Below, piece by piece: positions 55,201 through 63,164 of a stretch of 64,000 nucleotides of DNA. The notes beneath the pieces are model-generated. The model saw only the letters and a program-made list of their open reading frames with translations. It was not told the origin of the DNA and ran no database searches. The DNA comes from Astropecten irregularis (lineage: Eukaryota; Echinodermata; Asteroidea; Paxillosida; Astropectinidae), in the NCBI GenBank assembly GCA_963971285.1, contig OZ020250.1, positions 13,252,499 through 13,316,498 of the forward strand, read 5' to 3'. The position numbers and the translations under genes were made by a program. Positions within the stretch are counted from its first letter, which is position 1; each line of letters begins with the position of its first letter.

Positions 55201-58200
55201 ATCAATACGAATAATAAAGACCTGAAATATATTATACTTTCATGTTCTTGTCATTTATCCTTTGAGAAAGATCCTGCTAGGATCGAAATGTCAGGCCCTC
55301 CGTGCACTAAGCATGATTTACTGTTCTCAGGTTGTACTGTTTTTAAGGTTGCAGCATTGCTAATTATGCATGTATCTTAAATGATCCTTGGGATATAGCG
55401 GTATGTGAGTGGTTTCATGGCTTCTGACTGCCAAATGAACAAAGATAATCAATTTGACTATTAGATACACCAACAACATAGGACGGAAAAGCTCAGTTGG
55501 TAAGAGCGTTGCTTGTACCGTATTCCGGGGGTTGTTAGTTCAAATCCTGCTCCAGGCAATGTTTCTTTGTTTAATTTTTTAATAATTTAAGGAAGTTAAA
55601 ATATTCTTATTTTCTAAACTACTGTACTTTATTAATTGGTTGCTGTTATTTGTTTTTCCCAGCTCATGGGATGGAGTTCCTGCCTACAGTATCCAGGCTT
55701 TTGTACCAGATGAGCCAGCAGGACTGCAGCCACAGCCTGGGCAGGGACGGAGAGGGGTCTGGTGAGGCCGCCTCCAGCAGTCGTCTCCTGGTCGATGTCA
55801 TCCAGGCCCTAGCCCAGAGGACACAGGGAACTCCAGCAGCCGACAACGCTCCAGAGATTCAGAAAGTCAGTATTAATCTTCCACAAAAATAAAGGCTTGA
55901 ATTTTGGATCAAAACTCGTTTGGAAAAAGCAGACTTTAAAAGTGGGAATTTTTACAAGATGGATTGGCCAAAAGAGATACACGCAAATGGAATATGTGCT
56001 TTTTTGTTTCTGAATTGAATACGTAGGTAATAACATCTCTAAAAGTAAAATTTTATACCAAAGTATCGGAACACATATTTCACATTTTAGGTTATGTTCA
56101 GTTTAATCAGTTTAATGCACATTTCTGATTCCCTTGCAACAGACCCTGACAGCAATCCGGCCAGCTGTTTCCGAAGTCCTCCAGCGTTGCCAACAGCAAC
56201 GGCGTCAGTTCCCACCGGGAGCCTCCGGCCAGGATGTCATGGCGTCTGTCCTGTCGGCTGTGGTGGCCGAGGTGACACGTCAGGTCCGAGGGGGCGGGCT
56301 GGTGGACCCGTGCCCGGCCGTCACTGACCTGCCCCAGCTGTCTGCTTACCTGCTCGGTCTGGTCGCCAGGACACAGTCCATGCTGGGGTAAGAGTTTTTG
56401 TCCAGACTTGGGACGAGTTCACTAATTCTTTCATTCGAGTCAAGCCAATCTGAGGCAATGACTAGAGAAGAGTTGAGTGAATTTGTACATTGACTCATGT
56501 TGAGCCATTCGGTGTTAATTTACTCAGATTAAGTAACTCGACAGCACTGGCACGAGTCAAGATGAGTCATTTTCTTACAATCAATTTTATCACTTCTATG
56601 ATCAAATTATTTTGCTGAGAATTTGGGTATATGTGACTTACATAGCCTGGCCTGTCTAAAAGTGGACATAGATATCCTTGTGGAGAGTCAGTTTGTGTGC
56701 CCATGGGACAGTGTGTGGGGAGGCTGGTCACTGCTTGGAAACAATTGACCAATCAGAGGGATTGGGTGCTTTCCTTATGGAGATTTATGAACCCCTTTTG
56801 GCAACTTGAATGGCATGGGTCACTTTTGTCTCAGCCATCAGACGGTTCACACTTCAAAGAATAAAACTTTCAGGCTGAGGCATGTAGTCACAAAGATAAT
56901 TGTGTGTTACCATGTCTTTTTTATTCTTCTGCTTCTAAGGACTCAGGTTGAGTCATCTGTTTACCAATAATGACCCAAATCAAGCCATCAAAAGAATAAG
57001 TTGACATGGCAACACTGGTTTGAATTACCACCACTCGGAAATATTGATGTATTTCTACATATTTTACAGTATTGGTTTTTGTTTTTCTTTTCTGCAGATC
57101 ATTTCTTGATCAGATGGAAGAGTGCACATCATCTGGTGTTGTGGCAGACGTACAGGGGCTGACAGCTGTCCTGCATGTTCTTCATGCAATAAGTCAAGGT
57201 ACTAGACTTGTTTATAAATCTGCGTCCAGTGGAGCCACCAGAAAATAAAAAAAAATAAAAGCTTTTAATTAGCACAAAAAGTTTGACCCGTAAAAAGGAG
57301 ATCTTCTAATCAAGATTAAAACTGTGTACTGTTTGTGACTAATGCTGAGAGTAGTTTTGCAAGATTTTAGCAATAGAACAATTGCGTGACCAATGTTTAC
57401 ATGGCATCTTGTGACTTATAGTGGGTATCTTTTCATCTCATTTATTGCAGAACAGCAGTGAAAACAAGGAAAGAAGACTATTATATCGTCCACATTCTTC
57501 TTTGCACGTTTTCACCACTGTTCTCGTCAAAATAAGATATTAAAATACCCACTATACGTTACGCGATGGCATGTCAGCACATTTATCACGCAATCTGTCT
57601 ATTGACATAACAGTGAGACAACTGACTGGAACGTTCTTTTATAATGCTTTCATGACTTTATGGCCATGTCCGAAAAGGGCTCCCAGAGCTTCGTCCATTG
57701 TCTTGGTGTCTCTGCATATTTCCAATGGAGCGAAGACCTAGACCTAGCTCTACACAACAGATTTGGATGCAGCCTATGAAACGCAGCTATAACATCTGCC
57801 AGTCTTGAAAATCTGTCTACATTTCTGAAAGTGACTATCATCCAGAGAATTACAAAGTTAATAAACCATTTTCACTGTGGTGTTTGTTTTTCGGGGTGGG
57901 TTCCTTCAGGGCCCAAGAAAGCTACAGGGATTAAGACATGCTTGACTGCCGTCAGTAACAAGCTGGAGGAACTGCAGAGGCTCACTGGAGATGGTGCTGA
58001 ACAAGAAGCTGCCGATCCTAACACTGATAGGTGAGTCACCCACAGTGTTGAACCAGCAAGTAATAAACTGCTGGAAACTGCTCTTCAACCAAAATGACCT
58101 GGAATGTATAACATGCTGAGAGTTGGGAGGGCCTGATGTTTCGCTCTGAGCGGGATCTTTCTCAAAGACTCTGAGAAAGGTCCTTCTAGGATCAAGACAT

Positions 58201-59657
58201 CAAGCCTTCCAACAAAGCAAGGAAGGAACCACATACACATTCAATGACTTTTTAGGCTTTGAAAAGTGAACAAAGAAAAAATAACCTTCGGAATACCATA
58301 CGGGTGCTTTTACCAACTGAGCTATCCAGCCCTATGTTGTTGGTGTCCCTAATATCAAAAATATCAAGACAGATACAGTAACAGTCATCTGTGAAAATTT
58401 CAGTCCCACACGGTGCCTACTTTTTGGGAAAACAGTGAAAAAAGGCCACAGTATTTCTTAAGTCTTTTCTCTTTTATTTTTGATCTTTTAAAAGATCAAA
58501 CAGATTTCCGGTCGTTGTTTTACTAATTTCTGGATAAAAACACCATTTCAGGCGGAAACATTTTAACGGTATGTTTCTACCACCATCATTTTCATACCCT
58601 GTAAGTTATACGCAAATCTGTGAACATCTCTGTTTTGGTTTCTTACCAAAGTATGATACTACCTTTAAGCTTTTTTGAACTTAAATTATTACTTGACTTT
58701 TGGCTAGGGATTTTTTTCTCAGTTAATATTTGTTCTGACTGCTTTAGTGTCTTTCACTGCTTCCCCTCAAAGTTTCCTTTTCAGAAACAGAAGAATTATC
58801 TAATGATGTAACTGATATATTAATGAATGAACCACAAGATTATCTGCATATTTCTTGCAAGTCAGTTCAGTAGGCAGTGAGCTCAAAAGGGGTATTGGTT
58901 TTTTTTAGGGCAGAGTACTGACTGTTCTTTTTGCAACAGATTCTAATAACCATTACTTGTTATTTAAAGTAACAAAGATAGTTGACTTTGTCACTGCCAA
59001 CATAGAGCTGGACAAATAGGTTGGTAAAACGCGACTTATAATTAATTCAATCAGAGTTTCCCTTGTGGTTATTTGATGAAAAGATAAGTAAATAGACAAA
59101 AATAATTCTGGTGGTAGGTTTTGCTAATCTTAAAGATAATTGCAAGCAATTTGTTGGTTTGAATTTCTGTAATCCTTTTTTGACTTTGTCAAATAACTTT
59201 ATATGTCGCCGCTTTCAGAAAACAAATCCCACAAGCATTAACCTGTGTATCTCTCTTGGCACCCAAATCGGTAATCTAAGACTCGAAGGAACATACAGTG
59301 TACTGTGTCAAAAGCAGCGACTGAATCTGGTTGCCTATGTATTTATTTATTTTTTCTTACTGACCCTGGCTAGCTTGATCTAGTGGCATTACATCTGCAC
59401 TAGTAAGCAGGAGGTCATGGGTTCGAATCCCTCCTGAACAAAGCAAGATTTGTTCATGTGCATTCAAACGTACTGGGCATACAGTGCTGATATGCGTCGG
59501 TGGAAGGCAAGCCTAATTTAAATAAATCTATCACCCCAACGAAAAATCTTAATAACAAATGTTTCTCCCTTTTTCTTTCTTTATCTGTAGTTTTCTGATT
59601 CAGCAAGCAGGACAGCTTGTCCAGGACATAACCAAGGCGATTGGGGCAAATGTCTAG
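36695..59657 (+). CDS. NCAPG2: NCAPG2, condensin-II complex subunit G2, complete, 26 coding exons
   Basis: Complete plus-strand gene for the G2 subunit (CAP-G2) of condensin II, the nuclear condensin that starts mitotic chromosome compaction. Exons: 36695-36784, 37265-37435, 38577-38688, 39599-39668, 39981-40203, 41351-41445, 42258-42327, 42837-42929, 43381-43473, 44670-44795, 45891-46070, 46977-47129, 47643-47865, 49104-49375, 49821-49898, 50456-50526, 50929-51094, 51678-51839, 52497-52619, 53422-53628, 54435-54534, 55663-55865, 56143-56387, 57098-57198, 57910-58030 and 59591-59657. All junctions are GT-AG; lengths sum to 3,615 nt, i.e. 1,204 residues plus TAG (human: 1,143). Matches to remembered human NCAPG2 include LYEPILWRAVK, VRANAAALLIDAFP, FDVSTADIRAAVFK, HDSSEKVRVAFVDLLLK, RRLVALLFNS, VFYQYAHRH and CRLNIHL. 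Many introns are phase 0. Several donors and acceptors have MITEs or SINEs within tens of bases, yet the reading frame is intact. Confidence 0.96.
37464..37602. mobile_element. MITE, GGGGTCGATTTCACGAAG ends (type D)
   Basis: Starts 29 bp after the NCAPG2 exon 2 donor. Left GGGGTCGATTTCACGAAG, right CTGGTGAAATCGGCC; arms TCGATCGTAACTCGAGTTAC and complement-like GATTGATAGTAAATTAC. Relative at 42056. Confidence 0.7.
37604..37852. mobile_element. MITE, type H, directly adjoining the previous element
   Basis: GGGCCCAATTTCATGGCTAT to CAGAGCCATGAAATTAGGCC; abuts the type D element at 37602 with two bases between. Confidence 0.7.
37931..38071. mobile_element. MITE with GGGAGACTTTTGG ends
   Basis: 141 bp, almost perfect arms: TGGGAGACTTTTGGAGAGTC and complement, with GGTCTTGAGTCAACAGCGCA inside. 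Ends are the same as in the THAP remnants at 1-884 and 23441. Confidence 0.85.
38314..38509. mobile_element. Foldback element, TTTGCGG family, with hammerhead-like core
   Basis: AATAAGGAAAGGTTTGCGGA is mirrored by GCAAACCTTTCCTTATT; AATCTCTTTATAGATGTGTG is an internal arm. At 38389-38419 the plus strand reads CTGAGGA, hairpin CGGCCAG/CTGGCCG with loop AGTACA, then GAAC. Confidence 0.78.
40605..40955. mobile_element. TTAA-type MITE, family A, best-preserved copy
   Basis: TTAA at 40601-40604 and 40956-40959; perfect ends AGGTAGTATCATACTTTGG. Central TTTTGATCTTTTAAAAGATC. 351 bp, non-coding. Lies 0.4 kb after NCAPG2 exon 5. Confidence 0.88.
41120..41240. mobile_element. AGGGCCTGAC repeat (type J)
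   Basis: GGAGGGCCTGACAATCCTGA and GTCAGGCCCTCCTAAC form a hairpin, followed by CCAAGCATTTTATATATTTC and GATGAGCAGTTTGCAGCAGT. The last two blocks recur at 53085-53150; the GGCCCTCC part recurs near 55290 and 58128. Confidence 0.55.
41351..47865 (+). CDS. NCAPG2: NCAPG2 exons 6-13: condensin-II HEAT-repeat core (residues 223-567)
   Basis: This is the best-conserved block and covers the family-defining condensin-II non-SMC domain. Exon 6 GCRFLSFLFGLSPSFLERLH, exon 7 YGGIYFKAWRVASGANLE, exon 8 NYCIQDLMYHAVHASR, exon 9 LLSYFTQQKRQQGVDKML then LYEPILWRAVK, exon 10 VRANAAALLIDAFPLQAPD, exon 11 DPCPVVRVTGVHGICRIAS and TADIRAAVFK, exon 12 LTYLLDNHLSHPLLKNLLP and SEKVRVAFVDLLLK, exon 13 YWNVTPVEHLLAQL, VARRLVALLFNS and ARVFYQYAHRH. 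Each segment is colinear with human NCAPG2. HEAT helices here form the arch that contacts CAP-H2 and DNA in condensin II; that role comes from the family. Confidence 0.96.
41559..41693. mobile_element. PIF/Harbinger-like MITE
   Basis: GGGCCTGTTTGTTTAACAC on the left and GAAACAAACGGTCCCT on the right; interior GGGATCCCAGATCTGCGGAT as in 30178-30297 but inverted. The flanking triplets no longer match. Confidence 0.68.
42056..42209. mobile_element. MITE, GGGGCCGATTTAACGCAG ends (type D)
   Basis: Left CAGGGGCCGATTTAACGC, right TTGGTGAAATTGACCCCTG; interior CAATCGATCGCAAGTCGAGA and CCTACGATTGATAGTAAG. Ends 48 bp before NCAPG2 exon 7. Confidence 0.72.
42394..42712. mobile_element. TTAA-type MITE, family B
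   Basis: Left TTAA then AGGTACAGTACAGGATTGG; right end GACCTTTACCAATCATGTAT. Central TTTTGATCTCAGGGTAAGAT hairpin. Confidence 0.72.
42967..43135 (+). mobile_element. LINE reverse-transcriptase fragment
   Basis: One frame reads LLQEAYHAVDQGWQLDVVY then TDFSKAFDRVSHDLL, the conserved RT block A of non-LTR retrotransposons (D-F-x-K-A-F-D), followed by a stop and YKLSSF. About 56 codons of an ORF2, 5'- and 3'-truncated, in the NCAPG2 intron after exon 8, same strand as the gene. Confidence 0.75.
43488..43626. mobile_element. Palindromic MITE, type C, 15 bp after a splice donor
   Basis: GAGCCGATTTCACTAACA to TAGTGAAATCGACCCC with ATGATCG and TGGATTTGGG arms. Inserted immediately after the donor of NCAPG2 exon 9 (43474). 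Confidence 0.78.
44140..44335 (-). mobile_element. tRNA-derived SINE, family 2, with a type C fragment inside
   Basis: SINE body at 44140-44205 (GACAAATTTACTGGAACGG) and head at 44282-44335 (GGATAGCTCAGTTGGTAAAG on the minus strand) are separated by MITE sequence. In other copies the two parts are contiguous. Confidence 0.6.
44213..44282. mobile_element. Half copy of the type C palindrome
   Basis: GTGATGGATTTGGGCTTTAG, CGATGAATGAAAAGCATTAC, TGAAATTGTTCCCAG: the right arm of a type C element, inside the SINE at 44140-44335. Confidence 0.6.
44518..44625 (+). repeat. Degenerate ATCTAA/ATCATCTAAG repeat
   Basis: Simple repeat about 100 bp upstream of NCAPG2 exon 10, ending in three AGATCATCTA units. 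Confidence 0.8.
44980..45130. mobile_element. Decayed GATTTCAC-ended MITE
   Basis: CTCAATTTCACGAAAGGCTA to CTTTGTGAAATCGACCAG; interior AATCTTAATTGCTAAGCAAA and GTGATGTCACAATACTAGC resemble the right arm of the element at 14356-14899. Confidence 0.5.
45263..45414. mobile_element. Palindromic MITE, CAGGGGCCGATTTCATAA ends
   Basis: Left CAGGGGCCGATTTCATAAA, right TTTATGAAATCGGCCCC, with CTTACGACGCGTCGCAGAG arms. The outer ends are shared with type C, but the GACGCGTCGC interior is its own. Confidence 0.8.
46219..46433. mobile_element. MITE, type H, left end lost
   Basis: GGGGCTAAGCACACAAATTT, TTTGCTAACCATGAAATCTC, GAAATTTGCCCC at the right. Matches 24438-24680 in order. Confidence 0.7.
46488..46640. 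mobile_element. Palindromic MITE, type C
   Basis: TAGCCGATTTCACTAACGCT to AGCGTTAGTGAAATCGGCCC and CTG; CCAAATCCATCGCTAAACGG arms almost perfect. Confidence 0.82.
46694..46826. mobile_element. TTTGCGG foldback family, partial, with hammerhead-like core
   Basis: TTTTGCGGTAACACCA at the left. On the minus strand from 46803: CTGAAGA, CGGCCAG, AGCATA, CTGGCTG, GAAC. The right arm is shortened to GTTGGTGACAC. Confidence 0.6.
48262..48503. mobile_element. MITE, type H
   Basis: TGGAGCCAATTTCATGGAGC to CGCGAAATTGGCCCCTG; reverse orientation of the 24438 copy (CCATTGAAAATTCC, CACAAGTGATGC landmarks). Confidence 0.75.
48895..48985. mobile_element. Half of a TTTGCGG-family foldback
   Basis: AACCGGCTCTTTTCAGAGCC, TCTCAAGAGAGAGATAAATA and ATTGTGTTACCG mirror the left arm of 46694-46826. 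Confidence 0.45.
49104..53628 (+). CDS. NCAPG2: NCAPG2 exons 14-20: acidic linker and middle HEAT region (residues 567-926)
   Basis: Exon 14 opens with GKFLLLLGQCILGCVRRA (human HVIRHCLNACIQRA) and then a long acidic insert (EEGQEDDDEDGAGEEEKENG) where human has a similar DEEEEDG run, before GMLEIIAILWTGINDQLAK. Exon 15 SRFSKALPEFLNVFQ, exon 16 ALSAVLVIAGYVPSSSIPTF, exon 17 LLECLVAWGRGSDVLELISD, and exon 18 ALAYLDWLLSHFS follow human order. Exon 19 gives CLQIHCRLNIHLTSG (human FGLHCRLSIHLQ). Exon 20 is longer than expected, with a low-complexity TETADGGPAAKKTTTGQ segment. Confidence 0.92.
49385..49745 (+). repeat. Purine-rich imperfect tandem repeat, about 141-bp unit
   Basis: Two large units (about 49439-49579 and 49580-49715) share GGATGCAGGGG, GAAGTGGATGAGGCTC, GTTGTAGGAAGTCAGGATGC and GTTTGGATGTAGGAGTG. 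The plus strand is strongly G+A. Begins right after the NCAPG2 exon 14 donor. Confidence 0.8.
50610..50630 (+). repeat. Poly-A tract
   Basis: An A-run broken only at its start, between NCAPG2 exons 16 and 17; no recognisable retroposon body precedes it. Confidence 0.7.
51283..51667 (+). mobile_element. tRNA-derived SINE with conserved deuterostome-type body
   Basis: A-box-like head GAGTTGCTAGTGGTCTGGTG and B box TAGGTTCAAATCCAGCC, then TGGGCAAGACGCTTTGACAC and TCACCCAGGTGTAAATGTGT, a body shared by SINEs of many deuterostomes and molluscs (recalled). Ends CTATAAAAATACCTTAATT plus an ATT/ATTT tail at 51630-51667, ten bases before NCAPG2 exon 18. Confidence 0.78.
52677..52918. mobile_element. 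Decayed type H MITE
   Basis: GGGAATAATTTCATGGCTGT at left, TCATGAGATTTGGTCC at right, interior AACCATGAAATTGTAAAATG. Ends are weak, so this is an old copy. Confidence 0.55.
52966..53160. mobile_element. Type J repeat with long hairpin
   Basis: GCAGGATCTTTATCGAAGG pairs with CCTTCGATAAAGATCCTGC across a short loop, then GATTGAAACGCATCAGGCCC, CCAAGCATTTTATAAATTTC and GATGAGCAGTTTGCAGCAG shared with 41120-41240. Confidence 0.6.
53918..54222 (+). repeat. Degenerate CTG-rich trinucleotide tract
   Basis: About 300 bp of imperfect CTG/TTG/GTG triplets with pure GCTGCTGCTGCT runs near 54178-54193. Lies between NCAPG2 exons 20 and 21. The open antisense frame reads as Thr/Ala low complexity and is not a gene. 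Confidence 0.85.
54435..59657 (+). CDS. NCAPG2: NCAPG2 exons 21-26: C-terminal region and stop (residues 926-1204)
   Basis: Exon 21 gives VILSMSSETIMLGITDQEFQ (human LTVCKDVVMVGLGDHQFQ). Exon 22 LPTVSRLLYQMSQ, exon 23 VMASVLSAVVAEVTRQVR and LPQLSAYLLGLVARTQSML, exon 24 SFLDQMEECTSSGVV with LTAVLHVLHAISQG, exon 25 TCLTAVSNKLEELQRL, and exon 26 SFLIQQAGQLVQDITKAI ending GANV and TAG at 59655-59657. Human ends in a similar FLYESSSRTLGELLNS helix, so the stop is natural. This part is less conserved, and exons 22 and 25 contain Ser/Gly- or Glu/Ala-rich insertions relative to human. Confidence 0.92.
54690..54890 (-). mobile_element. tRNA-derived SINE, family 2
   Basis: Minus strand: GGTAAGCTCAGTTGCTAGAG, GGTTCGAATGCTGCTCC, CAATTTTTCTTTTTTCATC, TTCCCTTGTGGTTTCTTG. 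One of the longest copies. Confidence 0.75.
55255..55340. mobile_element. Type J repeat fragment
   Basis: GAAAGATCCTGCTAGGATCG, AAATGTCAGGCCCTCC, then AAGCATGATTTACTG; short hairpin GATCCTGCTAGGATC. Confidence 0.5.
55420..55600 (+). mobile_element. tRNA-derived SINE, family 2
   Basis: AGGACGGAAAAGCTCAGTTG (A box), GTTAGTTCAAATCCTGCTCC (B box), body to TTTCTTTGTTTAATTTT. The 5' extension GGCTTCTGACTGCCAAATGA matches the mirrored flank at 54860-54890. Confidence 0.75.
58110..58215. mobile_element. Type J repeat, inverted pair
   Basis: GGGAGGGCCTGATGTTTCGC then GGGATCTTTCTCAAAGACTC and its inverted partner GAGAAAGGTCCTTCTAGGAT, about 15 bp from the start of the following SINE region. Confidence 0.55.
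58240..58354 (-). mobile_element. tRNA-derived SINE, family 2, diverged
   Basis: GGATAGCTCAGTTGGTAAA on the minus strand and TTATTTTTTCTTTGTTCAC; the B-box segment is deleted. Joined directly to the MITE at 58355. Confidence 0.6.
58355..58664. mobile_element. TTAA-type MITE, family A, 5'-truncated
   Basis: Starts inside the family at ATATCAAGACAGATACAGTA and ends CCAAAGTATGATACTACCT with TTAA at 58665-58668. Confidence 0.78.
59369..59530 (+). mobile_element. tRNA-derived SINE, family 1
   Basis: TAGCTTGATCTAGTGGCATT (A box), GGGTTCGAATCCCTCC (B box), CATGTGCATTCAAACG, GAAGGCAAGCCTAATTT tail. Lies 60 bp before the last NCAPG2 exon. Confidence 0.78.
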
Positions 59658-59712
59658 GATGTCATCTAACGCTGTCAGCTCTTCATTAATAAGCTGATTT
59701 TTATGTTCTTAT

Positions 59713-59718
59713 AATAAA
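59713..59718 (+). terminator. NCAPG2: Polyadenylation signal of NCAPG2
   Basis: AATAAA 56 nt after the NCAPG2 stop codon, predicting a very short 3' UTR. A second AATAAA lies near 60989 and could serve a longer isoform across MITE sequence. Confidence 0.6.
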
Positions 59719-59979
59719 CCTGTAGGAAACTTGTGTGGGGTTTGATAAAAATAAATTTATATTACGACAGAACTGAAAAGACTTTAATAATTCAATTGGA
59801 AAAGAACTCAATCATTGCATAGCCCCTTTATGGTCAGACAGTATGTTTGTGAAAGAAATTGAAACATTTTCTTAGCCAAGGAACATTATTACACAAAGAC
59901 GATTGAAAAGCTAGCCTGAATGTACAGTGTAAAGTACCGGTACAAAGGAAGCAAAATTAGAATACAGATTACAAATTAA

Positions 59980-60157
59980 AGGTTATATCATACCTTTTGT
60001 CAAAGAAATGCAGATTCATGAGCAAAAACATCAAGGGAGATACAGTAACGGTCATCTGTTAAAATTTCAGTCCCATATAGTGCCCACTTTTCGAGAAAAC
60101 AGTGAAAAACAGCCACAGTATTTCTTTAGTCTTTTCTCCTTTATTTTTGATCTTTAA
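59980..60157. mobile_element. TTAA-type MITE, family A, 3'-truncated
   Basis: TTAA at 59976-59979, AGGTTATATCATACC, ATGCAGATTCATGAGC and GGTCATCTGTTAAAATTTCA; breaks off after TTATTTTTGATC. Confidence 0.72.
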
Positions 60158-60330
60158 AATTTAATTTTTAATTCTTCCTAAAATCAAATTAAAACTTTGA
60201 AACAAAGTTGAAGCTATGAATTTACACAGTACAAACTAACTACTGAAATGCTGAATTGTATTTAGTTGAATTGTAGTTGAGTTGAATTTTGAAAATGTTG
60301 TGAAACCAGCAAATACCTAGGCTTATTTAA

Positions 60331-60690
60331 AGGTATTATACATGATTGGTAAAGGCCACAGAACAGCACTAACACTTTGTCCAATTAAACATGTACATAA
60401 AATAATAAACCTGTGAAAATTTGAGCTCAATCGGACATCCGAGTCTCAAGAAAATAGCGAAAACAAGACTCAATTTTTCCTATAAAACATAAAGAATGGT
60501 TTTGATCTTACCCCGAGATCAAAACTGTTTTCAGTCTTTGTTTGACTAATTTCTGGTTAAATACACCATTTCAGGGGGAAATATTTTAAGGGTATGTATG
60601 TTTCTACCAGCACCATCTTCATAACTTTAAAGTTGTGCATAAATCTGTGAACATTTCTGTTCGGGTATGTTGCCAATCCTGTACTGTACC
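60331..60690. mobile_element. TTAA-type MITE, family B
   Basis: TTAA at 60327-60330, AGGTATTATACATGATTGG to CCAATCCTGTACTGTACC. Nearly colinear with 7515-7872. Confidence 0.75.
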
Positions 60691-61221
60691 AAAATCTGAG
60701 ATGGTCACTGCTTGTATGTGACCGACAGAAAATAGATTTAACCTACATTTAACATTAAACATAAAATGACTAAAATACATGGAAAATAATGAAAGCTTAG
60801 ACAAAAACTAAAAACAAGTTACACTACTTTCTTAAGATGTACATGTAGTTTTAGCTTTATGACTAAGTGCATTAAGAAACTGAATTTGTGGTGCATTGCA
60901 AGGGAGTTTATTTGAGATATTATAGATGGTCTTAAAACATCATTGGCCACCATGCCTTTCCAAGTTATTTTGTACTTTGAGAACTTGGAATAAAAGTTTT
61001 ATAAACTGAAAGTTATGTCAAGTTTTGTTTTCATTGTTTGTTTGTTTTTTATTCAGAAATTCATTTCAATATTTCAAAAACATATTTAGCACTGGAGTCA
61101 ATTTTGTAGGACTTAATTAAGAATTTCATACTTGGTTTTTGTCAAGTGCAGATCATGGCCAAAATTAGAAAGAAAGATCTGTGAAATTTTGTATGCATAA
61201 CTAAAATTAAAAATTCCTTGG

Positions 61222-61383
61222 CAAATTAGGCTTGCCCTTCACCGACATGGATGAGCACTGCATACCCAGTGTTCGTTGAGTGCACATGAACAAATTCATG
61301 GGCTGGCTCATCAGGTGGGATTCGAACCCACAAACTAGTGCAGATGCCATACCGCTAGGAAGGGCAAGCCTAATTAAAAATTA
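61222..61383 (-). mobile_element. tRNA-derived SINE, family 1, with inverted tails
   Basis: Minus strand: GCGGTATGGCATCTGCACTA, GGGTTCGAATCCCACC, CATGTGCACTCAACGAAC. The tail motif TTAGGCTTGCCCTTC appears at both ends in opposite orientation, so two copies may have recombined here. Confidence 0.7.
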
Positions 61384-62168
61384 TAACTAAAAATTCCTTG
61401 CTAATCCATAAAATAGGATTTCGTAAGCTCAGAGTTGACTGCTTCCATAGGCGCTGATTCTACACTTCCAGTAAGCAGAGAAAATCATGAAATTTGGCCC
61501 AGCTCTAATAAAAGTGGATAATGTGATGAGCACCCTGTAGTGCATGTGTTATAATCATGCGACGCGATGTTATTTGTAATTGGGCGCAAATTGAGCTGGG
61601 ATTGGTCTTAATCCCAGACACCCCTACGGAATACATACACATTTTCGAGAGAGCCTGACTGTGTTTATTTCATTGATATACAATGAACATTGAACTCATT
61701 GTCATGTACAACACCCCTTGCATTGCTGGTTCAGTGATAAGAGAAATCGGGCATATTGGTCGAATTATGGCTTCAACATCGGTGAGTTTTCCTTTCTTAT
61801 CTGTTAGAAGTGTTCTTGTCATCTTGTAGATCATGGAAAAGAGTGGTAGTAAGAGCCTTTTAACTTGGTTTGAGTAATTTTGGGGATTGTAAAGTTCGGA
61901 ACTCCTTCCAGTTTTTTGGCAGTTTTGCACTGTTTTATCATTTTACACAAAAAAAGTGAAAAGAGGTCGATCTGCAAAAGTGAAAAACTTCAGGTTATGT
62001 TCTCTTAGTCTTAATGATGCTGACCCTACTTTTGTGAATGCACATCATTTAATGAGAGGAAAAATGCATCTTTCCTACCTAACTTTCAGACACATCAGTA
62101 GTCCGAGTAGGACTTGGACCCTAAAAATCGCCTTTTTTTAACATTTGCCTTGGGAGCAATTGCAGAAT

Positions 62169-62541
62169 AGGGTAAGGGTGGGTATACCCGAGCAGGGGGA
62201 GAACCCGATCAGCCGCGATTTACACTGTATAAAAAACGCATAGCTAGGGTATAAGTGGGTATACCCGATAGGGTAAGCTACCATGCAATTTTTTATTTTA
62301 GTAAAAGTAGCTATTCTGTCGGTTGGCAACACGTCACTTATATTGTGTTTAAAAGTACAATGGAACTTCACTCCAGTGCATTGTACTACCCGTGCTTGTT
62401 TTCACTCCAGCCACATTGTCAGGCATTGTTCAGTGACCAAAAAAGCCAGGATGTCCGACCGAGAGAATTTGCGTTTTTTATACAGTGTAAATTGCGGCTG
62501 ATCAGGTTCTCCCCCTGATCGGGTAAACCCACCCTTACCCT
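62169..62541. mobile_element. Long-arm foldback MITE, AGGGTAAGGGTGGGTATACC ends
   Basis: Arms of about 70 bp: AGGGTAAGGGTGGGTATACC, GGGGGAGAACCCGATCAGCC and ACACTGTATAAAAAACGC on the left are mirrored at the right. 373 bp, non-coding. A short GGGTATACCCGATAGGGTA repeat sits inside the left arm. Confidence 0.8.
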
Positions 62542-62903
62542 ACCCTGCCAGTGCCACGCGAAAATACCCCCTAAAATTTAATGGATACGAGGTCGAGCGA
62601 ATCATGAATGGCGAGAAAGAATTCTACCTTACAGTGCAAACTGACTAGGCCCATGTGTTGTGTACAGCTTATTAGAGAACGATGCATCCCTATGAACCAC
62701 GCTAAGTGAATGGGGAAGGTTGGAAAAATTCTAAGCCCAATGTGGGTCCTGGGAAGTGGATACTCGGCCATGTCAGATACAAAGTGAACTGCACACACTG
62801 TGTACAAAGCACATTCACTGAAGCGTGACTCCGTATCCGCGGATCCGTGGGGTATTCTGCAATTGTGCCAACATTTGGACATGATCTGGCCAGATCTATC
62901 GCC

Positions 62904-63146
62904 AGGGGCCAATTTCATAGAGCTACTTAAGCACTAAAATTGCTTAAGCATGAAAAGTCTTTCTGATCAAACAGGATGACCAACCAAATGTTCATGTGAT
63001 GTTTACTGCTTTTGACTTGCATTCAGCAATTGTTTGCTGAGCATAACATTCACAAGGAGTTGTGGCTGGCATACTGATTTTATTGACCAAGGTTGTTGGT
63101 GCTTAAGCAATTTTTGGTGCTTAAGCAGCTCTATGAAATTGGCCCC
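62904..63146. mobile_element. MITE, type H, TTAAGCA subtype, inside a host inverted repeat
   Basis: GGGGCCAATTTCATAGAGCT to AGCTCTATGAAATTGGCCCC, the cleanest copy. Outside it ACATTTGGACATGATCTGG (62868-62886) is mirrored by CCAGATCATGTCCAAATGT. Confidence 0.82.
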
Positions 63147-63164
63147 AGATCATGTCCAAATGTT

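Noticed and set aside
59111-59383. 90-codon frame before the last NCAPG2 exon
   Set aside because: Intronic, hydrophobic low-quality frame without homology, ending inside a SINE.
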